The translations under genes were made by a program, and so were the position numbers. Positions 22,301 to 31,779 of a stretch of DNA of 64,000 nt are shown piece after piece. The notes beneath the pieces were generated by a model. The model did no database searches. It was not told where the DNA came from and saw only the letters and a list, made by a program, of their open reading frames with translations. Within the stretch, counting starts at the first letter, position 1. Each line of letters opens with the position of its first letter. Origin of the DNA: Oxytricha trifallax (taxonomy: Eukaryota; Ciliophora; Spirotrichea; Sporadotrichida; Oxytrichidae); contig ARYC01001395.1 of NCBI GenBank assembly GCA_000711775.1, forward strand, positions 1 to 64,000, read 5' to 3'.

Positions 22301-24010
22301 AAATGTTCATAGTCTCTTTTATTAACACTGTAAGCTACTGACATAATTTAAATTATAAATATAGGGTCTTGTAATCTTTGTCGTAAATATAAATCTCGGA
22401 ATAAACATAAAAAATTTCCCATTATTTGCCGGTGAATATGATGAATTCACTACTGACTGGTATAGAGTAATTGGTTCTACAATTGTAAGTTTCATGTTGA
22501 TATTTAATTAATTTATTAGAGTTTCACTTTATTATTCAATATTGTATCTCCTCATAATGCAAATGGTCTATTTATATCACTTGGTTCATGCAAAAGATGC
22601 AAAGATCGAGGTTGCACTCTGGATAGAAGAAAGACAAAGCAAATATTGTTAAAATATAGTATAATACATCCCTTATTATTTCATTATAATCCAAAGTGAC
22701 TATGAAGATCTAAACACTGGAGGAATATTTCTACTGGAATACAGATACTCCTAAATTCTCTCAACTTTATTCATAATTATGATGTACTCTTCCGGAATCC
22801 CAGTTCTTTATCTTATAGCTTTTGTCTCATTCTTTGTTCAATATTGGTTTGATAAGATTTTCCGTAAGATTTACATAATTTTAATTAACTTTATTTTAGT
22901 TTTAAAATGCTATCAAAAGCCACCATAATTAAACTTGGATCTTTCAAAAGCAACTAGGGCTTTAATGAAGTTTAGTCTCATCCTCCATTTCATTATTACT
23001 TAAAGTCTTAGTTTATTAATAATTAGTGTGAATTCTAAAGTAAAAATTGCTAATATCATATAATGGTGCAATATTGGTTTGTATATGTACTCTAACTCGT
23101 CAATCTTAACTCCAACCTCTGTGACAAACGATGTCCTAAACTACATAAATTATGACAATAAATACTTCAACAGCCAGAGATTTTCAAATTTGCACATTAT
23201 AGTATTCCTTCTAGCTTTTGCAGCATTTTTCTTAATATTCCTACTGAGATTAACATTTTACAATTTTTTCGTGGGATGTAGGAGATGCATCTAGAGAATT
23301 AAGGATAAATTTATAAAATCTGAAGTTTTATCTGATGACATTCACATAAAGATTTGTCTTTATTTTGGATTGTATAAAATATTTGATTAACTATTATATA
23401 TATATTTCTAAAGAACTGAATTTTTAGCAATTACTATCAGAATTCAAGAAAACCAAATATGATTTAATTGATTTCCATAAATCTTTACATGCTGGAAGTT
23501 TCATGCCTTAAAATGAGATAATTGTTCGGTAATTTTTAGATAAACTTGAAGAGAAATATAAATTTATATATAAATAAAATGCATTAGAATAATTGTATTA
23601 TAATATAGTAAATTTAAATTGCAGATTATTATTTATTCTTTATTTTGAAATAGCTGAAAATAGTTTCTAGATTTTAAGAATACATTCATAAATACGGTAT
23701 ACATTAAAAAGTTAGCACTCTCCAAGAAGCTATATAAAAATTGAGAGAAAAAGAGCACGAAATTAAATTGGATAATCGTTTGCGTAGCGTCATTTACTCT
23801 TATGACTTGAAGGATAACGATCAGTATAAAGGGATTAGTGAAGTTGAACATTCATTTTAATAAATATTTAATGTTAATTGTTGTATTTTTAATTGAAATT
23901 TTTAATTTGATTTTTGTTTTTATAGAATTATCTAAAGCTAAAGTATAAAAAATGGAAAGGAATCAGATCAGAGAGCTCTTGAAGAAATATTTAAGAAAGG
24001 GAATAAAAAG
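19324..24010 (+). CDS. OSCA/TMEM63 (CSC1-like) cation channel, germline copy with short introns and IESs
   Basis: The N-terminal acidic region (FDDDDDLVIHR at 19350; MSEDKREARVQTG at 19639) is followed by a first membrane part (ELGVGLSVYFKMLKFFML, FSLGNIGQ). A Cys-rich extracellular part, a TM FIVVILDVAIVLSLIISLYM and a cytosolic loop (AEHFAVVIKKLQP, NAYVTFRSVQGKERI) come next. Family signatures are APDLIIWENL, YDEFTTDWYRVIGSTI, SPHNANGLF, KRCKDRGC, EYRYSQILSTLF and MMYSSGIPVLYLIAF. The C-terminus is coiled coil. The family comprises mechanosensitive/osmosensitive cation channels. GT-AG introns: 20561-20600, 21105-21140, 22330-22364, 22485-22519, 22864-22899, with further small gaps near 21310, 22670 and 23570. 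One IES with a TATGG pointer is at 20669-20727. The stop was not fixed; coding fades near 24010 before a repeat. The exact start is uncertain. Confidence 0.85.
20669..20727. other. IES in OSCA/TMEM63 gene, pointer TATGG
   Basis: 59-bp AT-rich insert between TATGG at 20669-20673 and 20728-20732, in the same codon phase. Removal joins LFCSYG to LANDNSKCP. It lacks GT-AG ends, unlike the introns of the same gene. Confidence 0.75.
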
Positions 24011-24036
24011 TTTTAAATAATTTAAATTTGCTATAA

Positions 24037-24500
24037 AAAAACTTTGGATGGGGTGTACAATTCTGGAATTTTTTGAAATTCCAGCACCATTCTGGAATTC
24101 CAGATTGGTGAAAAAAATTCCAGAATGGTGAAAAACGTTCCAGATACAGAACTGGAATTCCAGAACTGTATCTGGAATTTTAAAAAATTATATTTTGCTG
24201 AAAGTATAAGTATGATGAAAAAGAATAAATAATTTATTTTTTATAATATACCTAGCTTAACGTTTAAGATATATTTAAATTAAAAATAATATATAAAATT
24301 GGAGTCATAATAAATAAACAACAAGTTTTAATATTAAAAACCTAATAAAAAGACTATATTTTCAATTAATTAAATGTAAATTATTAAAAATGTATATTTC
24401 AATTTTATTAAATAAAATAACTATTTATGATATTAAAATAATAATAATTAAGCCCAATTTAATTTCTATTTTATGATTAATATATCAAGAATGATTATAT
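24037..24500. repeat. Dispersed repeat R with nested palindromes, copy 1
   Basis: Begins GTGTACAATTCTGGAATTTT and has several inverted and direct versions of ATTCCAG/CTGGAAT within 24050-24180. Similar sequence with the same order (GTACAATTCTGG, TTTCAGATACAGAA, ATTATATTT, then an AT-rich tail) is at 38045-38410. The AT-rich tail to about 24500 is only loosely alike. Confidence 0.6.
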
Positions 24501-24783
24501 TAGTTTTTAATGATCTTGAAAAATAAAGATTATGATTAAAATAAGTATAAAATTTAATCAATTCAAAATATTTAAGAACATAAGTCATCAATGTATTCCA
24601 TATTTTCAAAACGATTCCAGTTTCAAATCAATAATCATTTTAAATAAATCATAAATTCAATTTCCAATCAGATAAAGTTAATGTTCCAACCGATTTATAT
24701 ATTAGGATAGTATTTTTTAAATAAATAGTACGAATTATAATTCTAACTGTTACCTTAAAATTACTTGATTAAATTCCAAACTT
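24501..24783. other. AT-rich spacer
   Basis: No feature seen; lies between repeat R and the 3' end of the RING gene. Confidence 0.35.
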
Positions 24784-25740
24784 TCAATTTTAATTTTTGT
24801 TAATATAAATATTATCACTATTTTCTTGTAAATTTATGACTTTTTACTTACATAATGAACAATTATTACTTCTCTAAAGCGACTTTGTGATACAGTCTTC
24901 ATGATAAATATGTTTGACGTTGCATTTCAAATAACTTATTAAATCTTTTGGCTTGAATATTTCACAACAAATTGAGCATAAATTAGTCCCTTACTGCAAT
25001 TAATCAATTTAAAATAATTAGATTAGTTCATAAATTGTATAAATTTACTTATTAAATTAAAGTAAATTTAATCATGGTCAATTAAAAATATCATCGATAA
25101 TTTTTAAATTTACTGGTAATACCCTTTATATTGTAAAATAGGTAATTTATAAAACATTTTGGCATTTTAAAAGTATTTTATGCTAAAGTTACTATATCTC
25201 TTTTGAAAGCCAAATAAAGAAACAGGAATTTTTATCATTCTAATTCAAGAGAAGAGGTTTAAAATAGCATCTGCTTGGATTATTTATCTCTGAAAATTTG
25301 TGATTAATTTCTAATAATTAATTTAAAAATTTGGTAATTAAATTAATAAATATAAATAAATATTTATATCTTGGCAATCCACAAAAGCTAATAAAATTAT
25401 TATTCAATTTTGGGGTCATTTCTCAAATTAATTGTAACCTGAGATTCATTTAAATATTTATAAGTTATAAAGTAATGGGACAGAGTATTTGAAGCATTTC
25501 AGTACTTCAATTAATCATCATCTATTAAATTTTAGTCTTTAATTTTACAAAGAATATGTTAAATCAATTAAAATAAATTAGGATACCATTCAAATACAAG
25601 ATAATAAATCAATATTTGATAAAATAACTAAACATACAAATTTCTAAATAAATTTTTAATATAGAAACTTATAATTATAGTTACCATTCCCTTTAACTTC
25701 TCTACAAACTATATCTTGCTCTTTATCTAAACAGTTGATG
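24784..25740 (-). CDS. RING-H2 zinc-finger protein (probable E3 ubiquitin ligase)
   Basis: On the minus strand at 24990-24850 the frame reads TNLCSICCEIFKPKD, then CNVKHIYHEDCI and CSLCKQK. This gives the C-x2-C ... C-x-[VIL]-x-H-x2-H-x2-C ... C-x2-C ligand order of RING-H2 fingers. A short tail ends at TGA 24784-24786. Upstream pieces with open, Cys-containing frames lie at 25290-25080, 25450-25390 and 25740-25680, separated by AT-rich gaps that may be introns or IESs. RING-H2 proteins bind E2 enzymes and transfer ubiquitin. A RING placed at the C-terminus is common in ciliate membrane-type RING proteins, but no TM was confirmed here. The 5' end is not fixed. Confidence 0.68.
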
Positions 25741-26075
25741 GTTGTTAATAAACTTAATTATTTTAAACTTTTACATTTGGCAAGAAAACATTTTCAAACG
25801 ATTTAATTTACGAAAAATATCTTTTTAAATTTAATAGTTAATACTAGGAGTTTTTATTATAATATTTCAAATTATAGTCCATTAATCTAATAATAATTAT
25901 ATAATTTTATTGTTAAATGATTTAATATGTGTTTAAATTTAGAGTTTAGTTACTTAAATATGATTATTGAATTCGGACTATGAACTAATGTTAGTTTTAA
26001 ATATTTAAATTAATGAATATGAAAATGCTTTATTATGAATAAATATCAATTAAATTATAATTAAAACATTTTAAA
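25741..26075. other. Intergenic AT-rich region (divergent promoters expected)
   Basis: Between the minus-strand RING gene and the plus-strand gene at 26076. No specific element seen. Confidence 0.35.
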
Positions 26076-27300
26076 ATGGATCATCAATCACAAGAAACTT
26101 TAGATTTTCTGCAAAAATTAGACGAGTTCTTAAGTGGATTGCCAAATCTACACTTCAATCAAGTAGTTAAAACTTTGAGCAAAGAATTCTGTACTCTCGA
26201 GAGCGCTTGCAACTACCTGGCCAATCTTATAGTACTTTTAAAAAAGCACTCAAAATTTACTGAGGTCTGCAATCTTCTCATCGAAGTCTAGCAACATTTG
26301 AAGGCAAAAGCAAAAGAAGTGCCATAGAGAGACCCAGATGAAAGAAGGTTTTCTCTTGAACAAAAGAGCAGTGTACAACATGCGAATAATGTCTAAAATG
26401 CATTTAATCAGCCTCACATCCAAGAAAACCTCTAAAAAAATTCAAAACAATATGAGGGAAATTGTAATGAAAAAACTCAAAGATGATAACTACAATCATA
26501 AGAAAGTGGTCGATGATTTTTATATACTTTTTTCTCAAATTGCAGTTGAACTCCAAGAATTTTATAGCATTAAGGAAATCTTCAATCACATTGAAAGATC
26601 AATAGAATTTAATTACACATCTACAATGCCTGCATTTTTGAGTAAATACTTGGAATTTAATCAAAATAATAAATAAAGCAAAAAGAGACAAAGATCTCAA
26701 GAGTCCTAGTAATTAATTTAAGCTCAATATTTAGGTGAAAAAAAAGACAAAGATGATATAATGAATTAACAAAATTCGAGCAGTAAAATCTAATTTTCAG
26801 AAAGCTATGTTGCATGTCTTAACAATGATATTATTTTTGAAAATAAATCACCAGATTAATAGAATTTAAATTCTTTTTCAAATTTTAATTAATCAGCACT
26901 GTTATTAAATTCATCTAGCAAATCTCCATTTTCAGCTAACATGTTTTAGCAACAAAATCTAGTTTAAAATTAGGGAAATTAGAATATTATAAGTTTTTAA
27001 CGAATAAGATAATCAATATATAGAAATATAAAAATGAAAGACGAAAAAGGGGAAGATTAAAATTCATCTGGAATTTAAAATTAGTTAAATTCTTTAGATA
27101 TTAATCAATAAAATAACAGCAATAATTAATAAAATTTAAATAATTAAGATTAATTTAAATATTAACATTTATAAAATACAAAATATTGGGAAATTATTAT
27201 TTAAACAAAATCATTTAAAAACGGGATATATTTATATTTATTAAAATAAATTATATCGAGTATATTAAAAATGAAATAAATAAGTGCATTAATTGAATGA
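26076..27300 (+). CDS. Uncharacterised protein gene with paralogous fragment at 16.5 kb
   Basis: The ATG at 26076 gives a helical N-terminus (TLDFLQKLDEFLSGLPNLHF, KKHSKFTEVCNLLIEVQQHL). Coding then continues in another frame from about 26340-26450 (REIVMKKLKDD, FSQIAVELQEFYSIKEIF) and stays open, with many TAA/TAG as Gln, to TGA 27298-27300. The C-terminal half is Asn/Gln/Ser-rich and low in complexity. The frame change needs an IES, an intron or a frameshift. I could not find a convincing pointer. A diverged copy of the first 90 residues is at 16547-16838. No known domain was identified. A 320-codon frame without TGA in this AT-rich DNA is unlikely by chance. Confidence 0.7.
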
Positions 27301-27740
27301 TTGTGACTTTGCACTTTAAGATAATTTTTATAAATTTATTATTCAAATCATTTCTAATTGATTTTGCGAAAAACCCTCTCATTAGGGAAATTTATTATAA
27401 CATAGGTAAATTAAAGATTTTACTGTTTTAAGCGAAATTTGCTTGATATTTTGACCTCCTCAGTTTAACAACCCTAAATTTATGTTTAGTTTCTAGAACT
27501 TGAATTTTTATGAATAATTGAATCTTTAATATTGAATAAATGTGTTATAATGCTCATGGGATAAAAAAATTATACTTACTTAGAGAATAGAAAAATTAAG
27601 CGTTTTATTTAAAGGGAAGTTTTTCATTCTTCAATCAAAGTATTAATCCATTAAAATTAAATTTACTTAAATATAATTTTATTACGTTAATTTATGATTT
27701 TAAATATTTTTTTAACGATTTGTGATCTAAAATAAGATTA
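27301..27740. other. AT-rich spacer
   Basis: No convincing frame or repeat seen. Confidence 0.35.
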
Positions 27741-28850
27741 ATTGAGCAAGAAATAGATGATAATAAACCTAAAATAATTAAAAGAATTTTAATGCACACT
27801 ATGAAGAAGATGCAGAATATTTAACTGATTTGGGTAAGAAAAAATAAAATTAGTATGATAATTAAAACGAGGAAGGTTAAGACGAAAATTAAGATGCAGA
27901 TGAAGATAAGAATAAGAAAAATAACAAAATATTAATTGAATCAAATTAGGGTATATAATTCCTCAAAAATATGTCTGAGAAATAGTGATTGAGCTTTTTC
28001 ACTAAATAAATTTAAGAAGTAGGGGGGAGGAAATTTCCTGCCCAGTCTTATGATAAAAAGAAATTATTAGGGAAGTTTCCTGGCAAGTGAATTTTTTATT
28101 TTTTTCTTTTAATTTCTTTTTCAATATTTATTATTTATAGCTCTTAGTAACAACTTCTAGTTAATTAATTTACTTGAAAATTATATGTATATTAGTCTAT
28201 ATTCATGAAATTTTTTTAAATTAAATCACTTTAAATATCAATTTTTCTCTTTAAGTACATAAAGATTTATGATAAAATGACCTTTTTGAATTGATTGCTT
28301 TTAATATTTATTCAGACTAATTTACTAAACATCTACATTTCCTTATTTTTTATGATGGTCACTGATTTGTGATAAATCTCGCCATAATTAATTAAGTTAA
28401 AAAATAAATAAAAAATTCTTTTTTGTAAAAAAAAAACATGAAAAAATAATATATAAATTTTACTTGCCAGGAAACTTCCCACTTGACAGGGAACTTCCTC
28501 CCCCCCAAGAAGTATAAACCAGAGTACTTGAAAATCAAGAACACATAGAATTCATTGTAATAATATCTCAGATAAAATAATATCAGAAGTATATAATTGA
28601 TTGCATCCTAAGCTATTCTACATTTACATTTTAATGGCTTTTGAAATTCAAGATTTGAAAGATTTTTCATTTAGGTAACAATTAAAGATTTAAGAAATTA
28701 ATTAGAAGAACAAAAGTATTTTAATCTTTTAATTACACTCAAATAAAAATTAAATTTTTACAAGACAAAATTTTAGGATAAAAAATAATACTTTTTAAAG
28801 CAATTAATAACCAAAATAATAATGGAATAAAGTAACTTTATAAATGTAAG
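27741..28850 (+). CDS. Candidate gene pieces split by a G-tract element
   Basis: An acidic block at about 27785-27988 reads YEEDAEYLTDLGKKK then a Glu/Asp/Asn-rich run, ending at TGA. Around the element at 28022-28506, deleting it together with one AAGAAGTA copy gives a continuous frame FSLNKFKKYKPEYLKIKNTQ that stays open about 40 codons. Further Gln/Lys-rich open sequence follows at 28630-28850. Whether these belong to one gene is not shown. No domain is recognised. Confidence 0.4.
28022..28506. mobile_element. G-tract-ended short element with 8-bp target duplication
   Basis: 485 bp. Left end G6AGGAAATTTCCTG, right end complement CTTCCTC7. A second terminal motif GGGAAGTTTCCTGGCAAGT is present inside both ends (28073-28090 and complement at 28464-28480). 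Flanks: AAGAAGTA at 28014-28021 and 28507-28514, a perfect 8-bp duplication. The interior is AT-rich and noncoding. A lone GGGGAAGTTTCCTG at 35171-35184 may be a relic of the same family. Confidence 0.85.
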
Positions 28851-29159
28851 TATTGCTATGAAATACTGCTTGTAAATTTGTTACAGATCAATCAATCAAT
28901 TATATTTAGAAAGCCACATAAATTGATCATCATGATTCATAATTCTCAATGCATTTAGTGAAACACATCATAATTTTTAAATAGACGTGTCAAGGAAATT
29001 CAAATTTGCTATTACAAATATTTCTAAAAACTCATATATAATCGCATATTAAAAAAAATTAAATCCTATAAATACTAAATAAATAGGTATAAATTTCGAT
29101 AAAAATAAATAGAATAAATAAAAAACTCTATTAAAACTTTTATCAATAAAAAGTATAAA

Positions 29160-29430
29160 GTTCATTTCTTAACCTCAGAATACTTTTACTCAAAAGTTCT
29201 TAGGAACAAAAGTAATTTCATCTTCTTATCTGGATTTAAAGAACAAAAATTATTTTAGAAGTACAAGTATTTATCGCCTTAATAACTTTATAAATGAATC
29301 ACTGGATATTATTAAAAGAACTAGTTGGTGATGGTAAGAAATACTGCAGATAAAAACAAAGGGAAAAAGAATTTTACCAAAAATTTTAGCGAGATTTAGC
29401 CAATAACATTTAAGAATTACAATGATTTAA
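29160..29430 (+). CDS. Possible plus-strand coding blocks
   Basis: About 29161-29290 reads TSEYFYSKVLRNKSNFIFL, and 29294-29430 reads NHWILLKELVGDGKKYC with a charged tail to a TGA. They are convergent with the minus-strand gene ending at 29578. No family is recognised. The open lengths (40-46 codons) are short, so evidence is limited. Confidence 0.35.
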
Positions 29431-29577
29431 TTTACTATTAATTTAATTAACTTAATTTTACTTTAATAAATATTTAATTTTAACATTATTAAGATTAACT
29501 ACTACTAAATAATACTAATGCATTATTATTTATAATTAATCACTGAGTATCTTCTTAATAAACTTTTGTTGTTTTTC

Positions 29578-30931
29578 TCAAAATTCAAAACTTTACAATT
29601 AAAATTATACGCTTTTTTAGCCTACTTTGTATTTTCCGTGTATTTTGCATTTGCTACCATAATGAGATCGAGCTGCAATTAAATGTTAGAATTATCGGAT
29701 ATTATTTATCTATTTCCGTTTGAAATTAAATTGAACATGAAATATTTATTCGTTTAATTCTACAAAATTAAAAAATGTATTACTTAATAATTGTTGCCGT
29801 TCCACTTTTTTCAATAATAAGAAGTATCATCTCTTTAAAACTTACTATTATCTTTTGGAAATTACGATCCTCTTCCATATTTAATTCAAAATTATTTCTT
29901 TCAATGGATTTATATTGTAGAATGGGTCTTTTTGTGTGATATGGATACATTTTAAGCTTTCTATAATAATTTTAACCCCTGATATCCCACTTTTGTTTAT
30001 TCGGGGGGGGGGGTCTAAGTCGGTGCAAAAATTTTTTCAAAATCCTAAGTCGGTGCAAAATTTTTTTTCTCAAAAACATCAAAATCCCTAAGTCGGTGCA
30101 TGATTAATTTTTGACATTATTGATATATTTTATCATCCTACCCCACATAAAAAGTATCATTACTAACTAAAATTTATGTCTCAGCTTCTGATTCGAAGTC
30201 CTTCATGAAATTTTGATCATAGGACACTTATAATATTACTACAAAAATATTTTTTCTCTGTGACAGATACTTGTTTAAGTAAAATAAAAAAATATTATTT
30301 AATATTTTACAGTAAGCAACAAAATTGGGGATTAAAATTATCATAATTATTCGCTAAATTTAATGATTTCTGGACTTATTATAAAAACCATTGACTCAAT
30401 TAATTGTATTTTTTTAATACACTTATCAATATGTAGGAATTTTTTAATTCCAGAAATCATTAAATTTAGCGAATAATTATGATAATTTTAATCCCCAATT
30501 TTGTTGCTTACTGTAAAATATTAAATAATATTTTTTTATTTTACTTAAACAAATATCTGTCACAGAGAAAAAATATTTTTGTAGTAATATTATAAGTGTC
30601 CTATGATCAAAATTTCATGAAGGACTTCGATTCAGAAGCTGAGACATAAATTTTAGTTAGTAATGATACTTTTTATGTGGGGTAGGATGATAAAATATAT
30701 CAATAATGTCAAAAATTAATCATGCACCGACTTAGGGATTTTGATGTTTTTGAGAAAAAAAATTTGGCACCGACTTAGGATTTTGAAAAAATTTTTGCAC
30801 CGACTTAGACCCCCCCCCCGTTTATTCCATATCTAAATTCCTCCTTTGTACATCGAATCTCTGAATCTATAAAACAACTTAACTATCTGTTAAACTTGCT
30901 CTGTATCTCTAAATCTTAAATATAATCTTAT
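29578..30931 (-). CDS. Uncharacterised gene whose exon is interrupted by a hairpin element
   Basis: Minus strand. After a TGA (30932-30934) the frame RLYLRFRDTEQVQQIVKLFY, FRDSMYKGGIQIW runs to the hairpin. With the hairpin and one copy of the 8-bp repeat removed it continues in the same frame: NKQKWDIRGQNYYRKLKMYP, HTKRPILQYKSIERNNFEL, EEDRNFQKII. A GTAAGT donor follows at about 29860. After a gap, coding resumes near 29770 (FHVQFNFKRKQ, ARSHYGSKCKIHGKYK) and ends at TGA 29578-29580. It is basic and aromatic-rich with no known domain. The 5' boundary shares a reading frame with the PGY-motif gene just upstream, so the two may be one gene. Confidence 0.68.
30003..30819. mobile_element. Hairpin element with G/C-tract ends inside an exon
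   Basis: Inverted arms 30003-30374 and 30449-30819 (about 371 bp, nearly identical) with a 74-bp spacer. Termini are G11 (left) and C10 (right). Each arm has three spaced copies of CCTAAGTCGGTGCA near its end. Perfect 8-bp flanks GTTTATTC lie at 29995-30002 and 30820-30827. There is no ORF. It interrupts a minus-strand exon, and precise removal with one flank copy restores the frame. Confidence 0.93.
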
Positions 30932-31560
30932 TCATCTGCTCCCCCTAATTAGTCCTTAATTCTTTTTTTTTATTATAACTATAATATATAACTAAATTTG
31001 ACTGCAACTAAATTATAGTTACTAGTAGTGGCTAAGAATCTTTCTTAAACATGAAGTTCGATGCCCTGAGTGAATTTTCTGTTAATTGCTTGAAAAGTAC
31101 TCTTCGCGAAAGATTTGCCATAGATATTATCTGCTTTGATATTTGGTACGAGGTCCTTGTAACCTGGGATGTGCTATGAACTCACATTATAAATCATTTC
31201 GAAATAATCATTCAGAATTAATTAAATAAATCATTAATGATATAAATTAGAAGGACCCAATTATTAATATGCTTGGAGACGTTCCCATATTTTAACGAAT
31301 GAGTATGCCAATCTTTAAGAGGTGGCTTTGAGTAAATTACTCTTGAAGTGAAAAGTTCAATTTAGTAAGAGTATACACTCCAAAAGTAATGTTCGTCACT
31401 GACATTTTTTGTAATATCGACATCAAAATTAGAAGGCTTATACCTTATCCAATTGATACTAATATCACCATAAGTGCACCCATAAATTTATCATTCCTTT
31501 GGTACAAAGCTAGTATAACCAGGAAAGGTTTGTTTCTAATAATCAATGTCTCCAATTAAT
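30932..31560 (-). CDS. PGY-motif, probably ciliary microtubule-associated protein segment
   Basis: Minus strand. 31200-31040 reads HIPGYKDLVPNIKADNIYGK then SFAKSTF, and 31540-31490 reads FPGYTSFVPKE, an in-frame TGA, then QIYGCTYGDISINW continuing to about 31250. The PGY.xx(V/I)P...(K)(A/S)(E/D)N(I/L)(Y/F)G(K) pattern is typical of ciliary inner-microtubule proteins (FAM166/CIMIP2-like and relatives), where it recurs. The TGA within the second motif is odd: mutation, IES boundary or pseudogene. Gaps between blocks may be introns or IESs. A ciliary role is an inference from the motif. Confidence 0.5.
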
Positions 31561-31779
31561 TCAATTATAAAGACGTTGAAATAAAATTAATAAGAAATTG
31601 AATCATCAAGAATCATAACTGATTATATCTTCATATTGTTGGCAAATTTAAAATAACATAGAAATGCTTAGATAAATAAAATGCAATCATATATTTGTAA
31701 AATGTAAAAGAATATATTAAGTAAATATTATCAATCTAAAACTACTAAATTATTCAATTATAGGTATCCTATGAGACTG

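Noticed and set aside
26076..26676. Resemblance to the helical N-terminus of eIF2B subunits
   Set aside because: Only a vague helical similarity recalled by eye, no catalytic or Rossmann-fold motif follows, and the C-terminal half is low complexity.
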